A stretch of 44,992 nt of DNA from Bacillota bacterium. GTDB taxonomy: Bacteria > Bacillota > Sulfobacillia > JAJZYS01 > JAJYTV01. A program made the position numbers and the translations under genes. The stretch covers positions 1 through 44,992 of the forward strand of contig JAJYSJ010000003.1 of the NCBI GenBank assembly GCA_021793645.1. Reading direction: 5' to 3'. Positions 14,339 through 21,959 of this stretch are shown one piece after another (positions within the stretch are counted from its first letter, which is position 1; every line of letters starts with the position of its first letter). Under the pieces are notes generated by a model. That model saw only the letters and a program-made list of their open reading frames with translations. It did no database searches and was not told the DNA's origin.

Positions 14339-15175
14339 CTACGAACCGACGCTATGCCCGAGCAGGCGTTCTACAAATCGCTCGGTGTCCGCTCGCCCCA
14401 GTGCGGCGTCACCCGGTGCCGCACCCTGTACCCCGTGAAAGTCGCTCCCCCCGGTGACAAGCAGGCCTAGGCTGCGCGCCTCCCGACGCAGGGCCTGCCT
14501 CTGTGCCCGCGACGCACTTGGATGATTCACCTCCACCGCGTCGAGACCCGCTTGGGCGAGATCCCCTAGGTGGCGAAGGCGATAGTGTGCGGGGTGTGCA
14601 AGCGAGACAATTCCCCGCTCCGCGTGCACCTGTTCCAGCGCATCCACAGCGTCTGGTCGGAAGCGCTCCACATACGCTGGCGTGCCAGGCGTCAGGTAGC
14701 GCGAGAACGCCTCGGCTGTGTCGCGCGCGAGGCCGATGCGCACGAGCGCGCGGGCCACATGCGGCCGGCCCACCTGGGGATGGGCGAGGATCTCGCCCGC
14801 ATCCGGAAGTGCGATGCCGATCTCTCTAAGACGGCGGAGCATCTCTTCGGCGCGTGTCCGCCGTTCTTCAGACAGCTTGTCGAGCAGCGCTGCGAAGATG
14901 CCCGCAGGAACCGCAGGAAAGTAGGCGAGGAGATGTATCTCCTCGCCTGCGTGCAGCGTCGCGATCTCAGCGCCCGCGATCGGCAGGATGCTGAGCGGGC
15001 GGGCAGCGGCCGCAAATGCAGCGTAGCCCGCCGTCGTGTCGTGATCGGTGATGGCCGCGACGGCGATCTGCGCCTTGTGGACGGCAGAGGCGAGGACGTC
15101 CGGAGGCAACAGCCCATCCGACGCCGTCGAGTGGAGGTGCAGGTCGGCGCGCTGGCTGCGGCTGCGCTCAGCCAC
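14339..15175 (-). CDS. PHP-domain phosphoesterase (TrpH/YciV-like)
   Basis: 278 residues. The metal-binding PHP motifs are in order: DLHLHSTASDG (~11-21), ITDHDT (~43-48), GAEI (~68-71), GRPHVA (~136-141), SLAHPAHY and GGSDFHG (~240-246). Family members hydrolyse 3',5'-nucleoside bisphosphates or the 5' end of short RNAs. Which applies here cannot be told. The GTG at 15175 lies inside the last codons of pepA (8-nt overlap), so the two are translationally coupled. Confidence 0.85.
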   Translation of the reverse strand: MAERSRSQRADLHLHSTASDGLLPPDVLASAVHKAQIAVAAITDHDTTAGYAAFAAAARPLSILPIAGAEIATLHAGEEIHLLAYFPAVPAGIFAALLDKLSEERRTRAEEMLRRLREIGIALPDAGEILAHPQVGRPHVARALVRIGLARDTAEAFSRYLTPGTPAYVERFRPDAVDALEQVHAERGIVSLAHPAHYRLRHLGDLAQAGLDAVEVNHPSASRAQRQALRREARSLGLLVTGGSDFHGVQGAAPGDAALGRADTERFVERLLGHSVGS

Positions 15176-16634
15176 CCTGGGCGAAGCGCACCAACGTTTC
15201 GACGCCGAATCCGGTCGCGCCGTGGCCGAGCGGACCGCTTTCGCCGTTGAAGGCCGTGCCTGCGATGTCGAGGTGCACCCAAGGAGTGTCGCCTGCGAAG
15301 TGGTGGAGGAACTCTGCCGCGGTCGACGCGCCGCCTTCGCGGCTGCCCGTGCTCTTGATGTCCGCGGTCGGGCTCTTCAGTGCTTCCTTGTGCTCCGGGT
15401 CGAGCGGCATCCGCCAGTAGCGCTCCGCAGCCTGTTCACCGGCGGAGATCAACGTCTGCGCGTGTGCGTCGTCGTTGGAGAACAGGCCCGCGCGGTGCGC
15501 GCCGAGCGCTACAACGATCGCGCCCGTCAAGGTCGCAAGATCGGTAATGTCGGCGACCTTCTCCCGTCGGAGCAGTTCCAGCCCGTCCGCGAGGACGAGT
15601 CGTCCTTCTGCGTCGGTGTTCGACACCTCGACGGTCGTTCCGGAGAGCATCTTCAGGACATCGCTTGGCCGGTAGGCGTCTGCACCAGTCATGTTTTCCG
15701 CGATCGACAGGACGCCGATGAAGCGGCCGGGCAGGTTCAAACGGTGAATGGCCCGCATCGCGCCCACGACTGTGCCTGCACCTGACATGTCGCTCTTCAT
15801 CCACAGCATGCCGGGCGCGGGCTTCAGGTCGATCCCGCCGGAGTCGAACGTCATGCCCTTGCCGAGGAAGCCGTGCCAAGGCCCCTTCCCTCCGTCGTGG
15901 CGCAAAACCACGATGGCCGGTGGATGTGCGGATCCCCGTCCGACCGCAAGAATCCCGCCCGCTCCCATCTTCTCCAGTTCAGCATGTCCGATGGTCCTGC
16001 AGTCCAGGCCCTCCGCCCGGGCCATCGCCTCGACAGCGGCGACCAGCTTCTCCGGGAGCTTCTCGTTCGGCGGCATGTTGATTAGATCGCGCGTTGTCTC
16101 CACACCCGCCGCGATCGCCGCCGCAGCACTGTGTGCTGCACGCGCCGCCGCTTCGCCGTCAGGACGCCCGCAAATCAGGCTGATGGCCGTCGGGCCTTCG
16201 CCCTTCTCCTTCTGGTAGCGGTCGAATCGGTAGGCTCCCGATGCCGCGCCGAGCAGCGCCGCCTCCATCGCCTGTTGCGGCCCCAGGCCGTCCGGTGCCC
16301 CGAAGGGCGGAAGTCCGATGCGTGCGAGGTGCATCTGCTGGGCGCGGCGCGCCGCAAGCGCTGCAGCCTGTTTCGCCTGGGCATAGCCGAAGTCTGCGCG
16401 CGTGCCTAGTCCGACAACGAGCGCGAGGGGAGCGCCCGCGCCCTCCAGGGGCAGCGGCAGCACCTCGCCGATCGTTCCGCGAAACGCCTTTCCGCGCAGG
16501 CGAGCAAGCGCCCCTCCACTCAGGCGGTTGGCGCCCTCTCCAGCCGGCGTCAGCTCGCCGTCCGAGAAGACCGGCACGACGACCGCGTCACCCGTGTAGC
16601 TCTCGAACGTTCCAAGGTGCAAGAGTAGTTCCAC
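15168..16634 (-). CDS. pepA: Leucyl aminopeptidase, M17 family
   Basis: 488 residues, the usual length of cytosolic M17 aminopeptidases, which remove N-terminal residues using two metal ions. The catalytic domain (~165-485) has KGMTFDSGGIDLKPAPGM with the catalytic Lys and a metal Asp, MKSDMSGAGTV, and the signature NTDAEGRLVLAD. The N-terminal macro-like domain spans ~1-150. GTG 16634 follows TAGGAGG by 10 nt. In series with an M19 dipeptidase upstream and a PHP phosphoesterase downstream. This pairing suggests peptide recycling. Confidence 0.92.
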   Translation of the reverse strand: MELLLHLGTFESYTGDAVVVPVFSDGELTPAGEGANRLSGGALARLRGKAFRGTIGEVLPLPLEGAGAPLALVVGLGTRADFGYAQAKQAAALAARRAQQMHLARIGLPPFGAPDGLGPQQAMEAALLGAASGAYRFDRYQKEKGEGPTAISLICGRPDGEAAARAAHSAAAAIAAGVETTRDLINMPPNEKLPEKLVAAVEAMARAEGLDCRTIGHAELEKMGAGGILAVGRGSAHPPAIVVLRHDGGKGPWHGFLGKGMTFDSGGIDLKPAPGMLWMKSDMSGAGTVVGAMRAIHRLNLPGRFIGVLSIAENMTGADAYRPSDVLKMLSGTTVEVSNTDAEGRLVLADGLELLRREKVADITDLATLTGAIVVALGAHRAGLFSNDDAHAQTLISAGEQAAERYWRMPLDPEHKEALKSPTADIKSTGSREGGASTAAEFLHHFAGDTPWVHLDIAGTAFNGESGPLGHGATGFGVETLVRFAQGG

Positions 16635-16648
16635 GTCAAGATGTCCTC

Positions 16649-17602
16649 CTAACCGAGAATGGTCTCGAGGGCGTGCCGCAAGTTGCCCCCTAGGATGCCC
16701 GCTGCCTCCTCGGCAGTAAAGCCCGCCGCGTCGAGCGCCTCTCGCAGGTTCGGATAGTCCGCTACGGTTTGCAGGCGGTCCGGTGCTGACGAGATGCCGT
16801 CGAAGTCCGATCCGAGTCCCACATGCTGTGGTCCGACGAGGTCCGCGATGTGGCGGATGTGCCGCAGGAGGTGTCCAAGCGTTGCCTGCCCATCGTCGAC
16901 CAGGAACTCCGTGTAGAAGTTCATGCCGATCACGCCGCCGCGCGCCGCGAGAGCCTTGATCTGCTCGTCTGTCAGGTTTCTCGGATGGTTGCGCAGCGCC
17001 CTGACGTTGGAGTGCGACGCAAGCACCGGTCCCTCGCTGATCTCCAGGAGGTCCCAGAACCCGCGTTCACCCAGGTGCGAGACATCGAGCGCCATTTTGA
17101 GCCGCTGCATCGCAGCGATGACCCGCTTGCCTTCGGCACTTAGCCCGCCGCTGGACTCCTGGTCCATGGCGCCGTCGGCAAGGCTGTTGCGCTCGTTCCA
17201 GGTGAGCATCGCACTGCGCACGCCAAGGCGGTGCAGCACCTCGAGGATCTCGATGGAGCCTCCGATCGCGCTCATGCCTTCGACTGCGAGAAGGCCGCCG
17301 ACTCGTCCGCCCTGCGGGGCGACGTCGGCGGCCTCGAGGACTGGGTAGAGTCGTCCGCCGCTTGCCTCGACGGAGCGGTGGAACTGGGCGATCATCTCCA
17401 GGATGCGCCGCAGGTTCACCTCCGGGCCATTGCTCGGGTATGTGAACAGCGCAAAGAACTGAAGTCCGACGCCCGCCGTCAGCAGACGCTCCAGGTCGAG
17501 ATGCCCAGGGAGCGTCTCGGTCAGGGACTTGCCCTTCGGGCGATCCCCGACAAGCAGCATGAGTGTGTCACAGTGGGCGTCCGCAATCGATGGGATTGCC
17601 AA
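16649..17602 (-). CDS. Membrane dipeptidase-like metallopeptidase, M19 family
   Basis: 317 residues from TTG 17602, one base after the ymdB stop; longer in-frame versions would overlap ymdB. Zinc-ligand motifs of the renal dipeptidase family are present: IADAHCDTL (HxD), LLAVEGM (bridging Glu), ALDVSHLGERG, VLASHSNVRAL and GLGSDFDG. There is no signal peptide, so it should act in the cytoplasm on dipeptides, possibly including D-residue substrates known for the family. The next gene is pepA, 14 nt away. Confidence 0.88.
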   Translation of the reverse strand: MAIPSIADAHCDTLMLLVGDRPKGKSLTETLPGHLDLERLLTAGVGLQFFALFTYPSNGPEVNLRRILEMIAQFHRSVEASGGRLYPVLEAADVAPQGGRVGGLLAVEGMSAIGGSIEILEVLHRLGVRSAMLTWNERNSLADGAMDQESSGGLSAEGKRVIAAMQRLKMALDVSHLGERGFWDLLEISEGPVLASHSNVRALRNHPRNLTDEQIKALAARGGVIGMNFYTEFLVDDGQATLGHLLRHIRHIADLVGPQHVGLGSDFDGISSAPDRLQTVADYPNLREALDAAGFTAEEAAGILGGNLRHALETILG

Positions 17603-17603
17603 T

Positions 17604-18383
17604 TCACTCGCGGATGAGAATCCGCTGCACCTCCGTCGCGAGGCCGGATTCGGGATCCGTTGCAACGACTACCGCACTGATCTGCCGTTTTCCTTCTGCA
17701 ACCTCAAAACGTGCCGGCATCTGGCTGAGGAAGCGGCCGATGACAGCCTTGCGGTCCATGCCCAGCACGGACTCCGAGGGTCCGGTCATGCCGACGTCGG
17801 TCAGATATGCTGTGCCGCCGGGCAGTACGCGGTCATCGGCCGTCTGGATGTGGGTATGGGTACCCACCACCCCGGCTGCGCGGCCGTCAAGGTACCAGCC
17901 CATCGCTTCCTTTTCGGAGGTTGCCTCGGCGTGGAAGTCCAGGAAGAAGAGGTCGTAGCGACCGGACTGCTCCTCCAACAGCGCATCCACACCACGGAAC
18001 GGACAGTCGAGGTCCATCGGCAGGAAGACACGGCCCATCGCATTCGCGACAAGCACCCTCTGGCCGCCCGCCTGCACGATGCAGTACCCCTGGCCCGGCG
18101 TCCCTGGCGGGTAGTTGAGCGGTCGAAGCAGACGCGGCTCCTCGTCGAGCAGCGAGACCGCCTCGCGCTTGTCGAAGGTGTGATTGCCCAGGGTCACAAC
18201 GTCCGCACCCGCTGCGAGGATCTCCTCGTAGATCGGGCGAGTGACGCCGAAGCCCGCAGCTGCGTTCTCGCCGTTGACGATCGTCAGGTCGATCTTGTGT
18301 GCGCGCTTGAGCTGCGGCACTTGCTCACGCAGCATTTGCCTGCCAGGACGCCCGCAGACGTCGCCAACCATCAGGATGCGCAC
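17604..18383 (-). CDS. ymdB: YmdB-type metallophosphoesterase (TIGR00282 family)
   Basis: 259 residues from GTG 18383, nine nt behind AGGAGG. The family hydrolyses 2',3'-cyclic nucleotides and in Bacillus influences RNase Y-dependent RNA levels and biofilm decisions. Metal-site motifs: MVGDVCGRPGR, VNGENAAAGFG, TLGNHTFDKRE, LDFHAEATSEK and VGTHTHIQTAD, all intact. The stop is followed after one base by the M19 start. Normally ymdB lies next to rny; here a tandem thyX gene sits between them. Confidence 0.9.
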   Translation of the reverse strand: MRILMVGDVCGRPGRQMLREQVPQLKRAHKIDLTIVNGENAAAGFGVTRPIYEEILAAGADVVTLGNHTFDKREAVSLLDEEPRLLRPLNYPPGTPGQGYCIVQAGGQRVLVANAMGRVFLPMDLDCPFRGVDALLEEQSGRYDLFFLDFHAEATSEKEAMGWYLDGRAAGVVGTHTHIQTADDRVLPGGTAYLTDVGMTGPSESVLGMDRKAVIGRFLSQMPARFEVAEGKRQISAVVVATDPESGLATEVQRILIRE

Positions 18384-18385
18384 GT

Positions 18386-19789
18386 CTACTCGCCTCCTTC
18401 GGGCTGGGGCAGCCAGGCGAACGGATGCACCCCCTGCACAAGCCCCCGCAAGAGGAGTGTCGCCTGCCGGATCTCCCACTGTGCATCGGGTTTGCCGCGC
18501 TGGCGCACGAGGTGGCAGACCTCCGCAAGGTCCAAGGACGCCTGAATGCTGCGACGGTGGGCGTTGAGGATCAGGTAGCGGCCAGCAGAGTGCCCCTCGC
18601 CCAGGCTGGCTGCGGCCTCACGTGCGATCTCCTCGGCACGATGCAGCGTCTTTGCAGCGCCTGCTTCCACGAGGAGCGGCGGGATGACGATGCCCCCGTC
18701 GAACCCGGGCTCGGACCAGGTGAAGTCGATGCGCCTGCGGTGGCGCAGCAGCTGATGCCACGCAGCCTCCGAGAGATCGAAGGCAACCTCGTAGCGCAGG
18801 ATCTGGTACGAGGCTGGCGGGACGTCGTACGGTCCATAGGGCGTGAAGGACTGGAGGACCGAGATGAGTTCCACTTCGGTGCGCCGGGACATGTCCTCCC
18901 CCGGTCGCGCAGCGGACGCGAGGCGCCGCAGGGCAGCACCGGGCGGAGCGGCGCTGAGAAGGCGCACCGGCGTTGTCGCTTGCGCCGAGGGTGTGCCGCC
19001 GTTTGGGCGGGCGCGCACGGCTTCCGACGCATCAGCGTGGCGCAGGAGCGTCGGCGCAACGACCGACGCTTCGCGCAGCATCGCCTCGCCAAGGGCGACC
19101 TCTTCGGCGTGCGGCGAAGAGCGCAGGAGCACGATCGCATCGCGCAGCGCGCGCGCATTGCCCGATAACCCGAGGTTCGTCTCCATGCCGAGCGGCAGCA
19201 CGTAGCGCGCGTCTTCGAAGGAGAGCCGCTCCAGGCGACGACGGACCTTCGGATCAGAGAGGTCCAAGCCGTCCCTCTCGGCAAGATGCCGAACGATGAC
19301 CTCCTTGATCTCCTCGTATGCGTCGTAGAGGGCGTCCATCGCGCGAAGGTAGACCGTCTCCTCCGAGGGCGTCATCTCCGGGCGGTAGAAGGCGCCGCGG
19401 CGTGGCTGCTGGTAGCGCTGCGAATACTCCGTAAAACTCAGGTAGGGGTTCGCCAGTTCTAGGGTTGCGGACGCGAGGCGCGAGACCCGCTCAATGCCCA
19501 GATGCACGGCGGCGTGCTCGGCGACAGAGGCGTGGCCGTAGCCGACGACCCACTTTTCGTGGAAGGCCGCAGCCGTGGCGGCCGCCTCGTGTACGGCTAG
19601 GCCGTTGCCTTCAAGCCAAGGGCTGATCGCCAGCTCGTCGCCGGCGATCAGCTTCTCAAGATTCTCACGAAAGGAAAGCGGACTGCGGGACACATACGCG
19701 AAGATGACTGCGACTACTTCTTCGGGCAGGTTCAAGATGGCGTAGACGTCGCGGTCCAGGTTGCTCACAAACCGCTCCAGCGGCTGCAA
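18386..19789 (-). CDS. Tandem ThyX (FAD-dependent thymidylate synthase-like) protein
   Basis: 467 residues from TTG 19789 behind GAAGGAGG. It has two ThyX-like halves. The first (~25-240) has KWVVGYGHASVAEHAAVHLG and SFTEYSQRYQ, like GHxSxxEH and the SxNExSxRY part of the ThyX motif, but its RHR is replaced (LASATLELANP). The second (~270-450) has WHQLLRHRRRIDFTWSEPG, keeping RHR but not the typical ExS. One complete active site could be shared between halves, or the protein may have lost synthase activity. ThyX is normally a ~220-residue homotetramer with sites between subunits. It is packed between rny and ymdB. Confidence 0.75.
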   Translation of the reverse strand: MQPLERFVSNLDRDVYAILNLPEEVVAVIFAYVSRSPLSFRENLEKLIAGDELAISPWLEGNGLAVHEAAATAAAFHEKWVVGYGHASVAEHAAVHLGIERVSRLASATLELANPYLSFTEYSQRYQQPRRGAFYRPEMTPSEETVYLRAMDALYDAYEEIKEVIVRHLAERDGLDLSDPKVRRRLERLSFEDARYVLPLGMETNLGLSGNARALRDAIVLLRSSPHAEEVALGEAMLREASVVAPTLLRHADASEAVRARPNGGTPSAQATTPVRLLSAAPPGAALRRLASAARPGEDMSRRTEVELISVLQSFTPYGPYDVPPASYQILRYEVAFDLSEAAWHQLLRHRRRIDFTWSEPGFDGGIVIPPLLVEAGAAKTLHRAEEIAREAAASLGEGHSAGRYLILNAHRRSIQASLDLAEVCHLVRQRGKPDAQWEIRQATLLLRGLVQGVHPFAWLPQPEGGE

Positions 19790-19826
19790 AGGGCTGCCTC
19801 CTTCTCGGGCCGCCGAGGGCCGCAGG

Positions 19827-21455
19827 CTACTTCGCGTAATCGACGGCGCGCGTCTCCCGCACGACGGCCACCTTGATCTGGCCGGGGTAGGTAAGCTCCT
19901 CTTCGATGCGCCGGGCGATATCATGAGCCATGCGCGCAGCGGCCAGATCGTCGACGCGCTCCGGCTTGACGATGATGCGCAGTTCGCGGCCCGCTTGGAT
20001 GGCGTAGGTCTTCTCAACGCCCTCAAACGAGTCGGCGATCTCCTCCAGCTTGCGCAGGCGCTTGATGTACAGTTCCAGGCTCTCGCGGCGGGCACCGGGC
20101 CGTGCCGCAGAGATCGCGTCGGCTGCCGTGACGATGACCGCCTCCACCGAACGGGGATCCCCGCCGTGGTGTGCCTCCATCGCCCAGATCACTTCCTGCG
20201 TCTCCTTGTACTTGCGCAAAAGGTCGATGCCGAGTTCGAGGTGCGTACCCTCCATCTCGTGGGTGAGGGCCTTGCCGATGTCGTGCAGGAGTCCGCCGCG
20301 CTTCGACACCTGGACGTCCGCGCCGAGTTCAGCTGCGATCATCCCGGCGATAACCGCCACTTCCACCGAGTGCTTGAGCACGTTCTGGCCGTAGCTGGTG
20401 CGGTAGCGCAGGCGGCCGAGCAGCCTGACGAGCTCCGGGTGCAGGTTGTGCACGCCGACGTCGAAGCATGCCTGTTCGCCCTGCTCGTGGATGCGCTCCT
20501 CCATCTCCTTCTTGACCTTCTCGACGACTTCCTCGATGCGTGCGGGATGGATGCGGCCATCGGCAACGAGGCGTTCCAGCGAGATCCGTGCGATCTCCCT
20601 GCGGATCGGGTCGAAGCCGGAGATCAGGACGGCCTCCGGTGTGTCGTCGACGATCAGGTCGATGCCTGTGGCGTTTTCGAGTGCGCGAATATTGCGCCCC
20701 TCGCGGCCGATGATCCGCCCCTTCATGTCGTCCGAAGGGAGTTCGACGACGGAAACCGTCGACTCAGCCACGTGGTCCGCGGCATAGCGCTGGACTGCCA
20801 GCGCGATGATGTTGCGCGCCCGCTTCTCCGCCTCTTCCTTGGCGCGCTGCTCTGTCTCACGGATGCGCAGCGCGATCTCTCGGCTCATCTCCTGCTCGAC
20901 CTGGGACATGACCATTTTGCGCGCCTCGTCAGCGGAGAGGTTCGCCATGCGCTCGAGCTCCCCGAGCGCGCGCTTGCGCACCTCTTCAACCTCCACGCGC
21001 TCACGGCTCAGCCTGCGCTCGTCATCATCGAGCGCTTCCTGCCGATGGTCCAACTGCTCCGTACGACGCTCCAGGTTCTCTTCGCGTTGCATCACGCGCC
21101 GCTCGATCTCTTGCACATCGCTGCGTTGCTGCTGTAACTCACGCTCGGCTTCGCTGCGGAGCCGATGCGCTTCCTCCTTCGCCTGCAGGATCGCCTCGCG
21201 CAGGTGGGCCTCCGCGTTGCGCTGCGCCTCTTCACGGATGCGCTTGGCAGCCTCTTCTGCTGCCCGAAAGCCGCCTTCCCCGATGACGCGCCGCACCATG
21301 TAACCGCCCAGACCCGCGACGACTGCGACCAACACAACGAGGAGGACGATGACCGGTGTTCCCGTCTCGCCACCCCCGTCGAATCCGCGGTAACCCCGTA
21401 GTTTCCTAGTTCTCTCGTAGCTTGCAGGGAGAGTCGAGTCACCCTGACTCGACAA
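19827..21455 (-). CDS. rny: Ribonuclease Y
   Basis: 542 residues. This membrane-anchored endonuclease starts mRNA decay in Firmicutes. Order: one transmembrane helix ([20 protein letters not shown], ~34-55), a long coiled coil to ~210, a KH domain ([19 protein letters not shown]) and an HD domain with LLHDIGKA. The only start allowed in frame is TTG 21455. This leaves an unusual ~30-residue leader before the helix, while RNase Y normally begins almost directly with it. The TTG touches a perfect hairpin (21433-21453), and a good promoter lies just upstream. The neighbours recX upstream and ymdB downstream fit the usual order. Confidence 0.92.
   Translation of the reverse strand: MSSQGDSTLPASYERTRKLRGYRGFDGGGETGTPVIVLLVVLVAVVAGLGGYMVRRVIGEGGFRAAEEAAKRIREEAQRNAEAHLREAILQAKEEAHRLRSEAERELQQQRSDVQEIERRVMQREENLERRTEQLDHRQEALDDDERRLSRERVEVEEVRKRALGELERMANLSADEARKMVMSQVEQEMSREIALRIRETEQRAKEEAEKRARNIIALAVQRYAADHVAESTVSVVELPSDDMKGRIIGREGRNIRALENATGIDLIVDDTPEAVLISGFDPIRREIARISLERLVADGRIHPARIEEVVEKVKKEMEERIHEQGEQACFDVGVHNLHPELVRLLGRLRYRTSYGQNVLKHSVEVAVIAGMIAAELGADVQVSKRGGLLHDIGKALTHEMEGTHLELGIDLLRKYKETQEVIWAMEAHHGGDPRSVEAVIVTAADAISAARPGARRESLELYIKRLRKLEEIADSFEGVEKTYAIQAGRELRIIVKPERVDDLAAARMAHDIARRIEEELTYPGQIKVAVVRETRAVDYAK
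21433..21453 (-). promoter_or_regulatory. Perfect hairpin on the rny start codon
   Basis: The 9-nt arms GTCGAGTCA (21433-21441) and TGACTCGAC (21445-21453) are exact complements around CCC. The last base of the TTG start is the first base of the stem. In the predicted rny mRNA the hairpin would begin about 13 nt from the 5' end. It could shield the transcript or its start codon, or be a dimeric protein binding site. Confidence 0.6.
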
Positions 21456-21472
21456 GGCGCATTCTCAGCCGA

Positions 21473-21501
21473 TTCTTACAGAGGCGCATGGACGGTGTCA
21501 A
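21473..21501 (-). promoter_or_regulatory. Sigma-A type promoter of rny
   Basis: TTGACA (21501-21496), a 17-nt spacer and TAAGAA (21478-21473). The -35 box overlaps the recX stop codon. The expected transcription start is near 21466, giving an 11-nt leader before the TTG. This is the best promoter match I found in the window. Confidence 0.65.
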
Positions 21502-21959
21502 GCACTTCCGTCGGGCAACTCGATCCCTTCAGCTGCCAGCACCTCCCGCACGGACTGCTCCGCATACCCCTTTTGAGCCAGGAAGGAAAGCAGGCGACGG
21601 AGTTCCTTCCGTTCCTGGGGCCTGCCGCGCCGGGCGATGTACGCCCGCAGTGCGGTATGGCAGCGTGCGCGGTCGTCCACCTGGGCGAGTGCTCGCTCGA
21701 TCAGGCGTTCGTCGACACCGCGCCGCGCAAGGTCGTCTGCGACACGGACGATGCCGTGCTGGGCGCCTTGCGTCGTGCGTTCGCGCACCGCCTGCGCGAT
21801 GCGCGCATCGTCAAGAAGTCCCAGGCGACGCGCCTGCCGCACCGCCGCTGCGGCACGCGTCTTCGTGTGGCCCCTGCGCTGCAGCGCAGCCTGGGCCTCG
21901 GCGGCGCTCAGGTCGCGATGTTCCAGCAGTTGCAGGAGAGCCTCCCAGGCCTCATCCAC
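21498..21959 (-). CDS. recX: RecX family regulator of RecA
   Basis: 153 residues of three-helix repeats typical of RecX: ALLQLLEHRDLSAAEAQAALQRRGH, VRQARRLGLLDDARIAQ with the conserved LLDD/A core, GIVRVADDLARRGVDERLIERAL and RRLLSFLAQKGYAEQSVREVL. RecX binds RecA filaments and limits their growth. GTG 21959 follows the recA stop with no gap, so the two are coupled. Its stop lies in the -35 box of the rny promoter. Confidence 0.9.
   Translation of the reverse strand: MDEAWEALLQLLEHRDLSAAEAQAALQRRGHTKTRAAAAVRQARRLGLLDDARIAQAVRERTTQGAQHGIVRVADDLARRGVDERLIERALAQVDDRARCHTALRAYIARRGRPQERKELRRLLSFLAQKGYAEQSVREVLAAEGIELPDGSA

Noticed and set aside
19761-21137. 458-codon plus-strand ORF opposite rny and thyX
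   Set aside because: It runs antisense to two clearly conserved genes, its protein resembles nothing, and it has no start signals.
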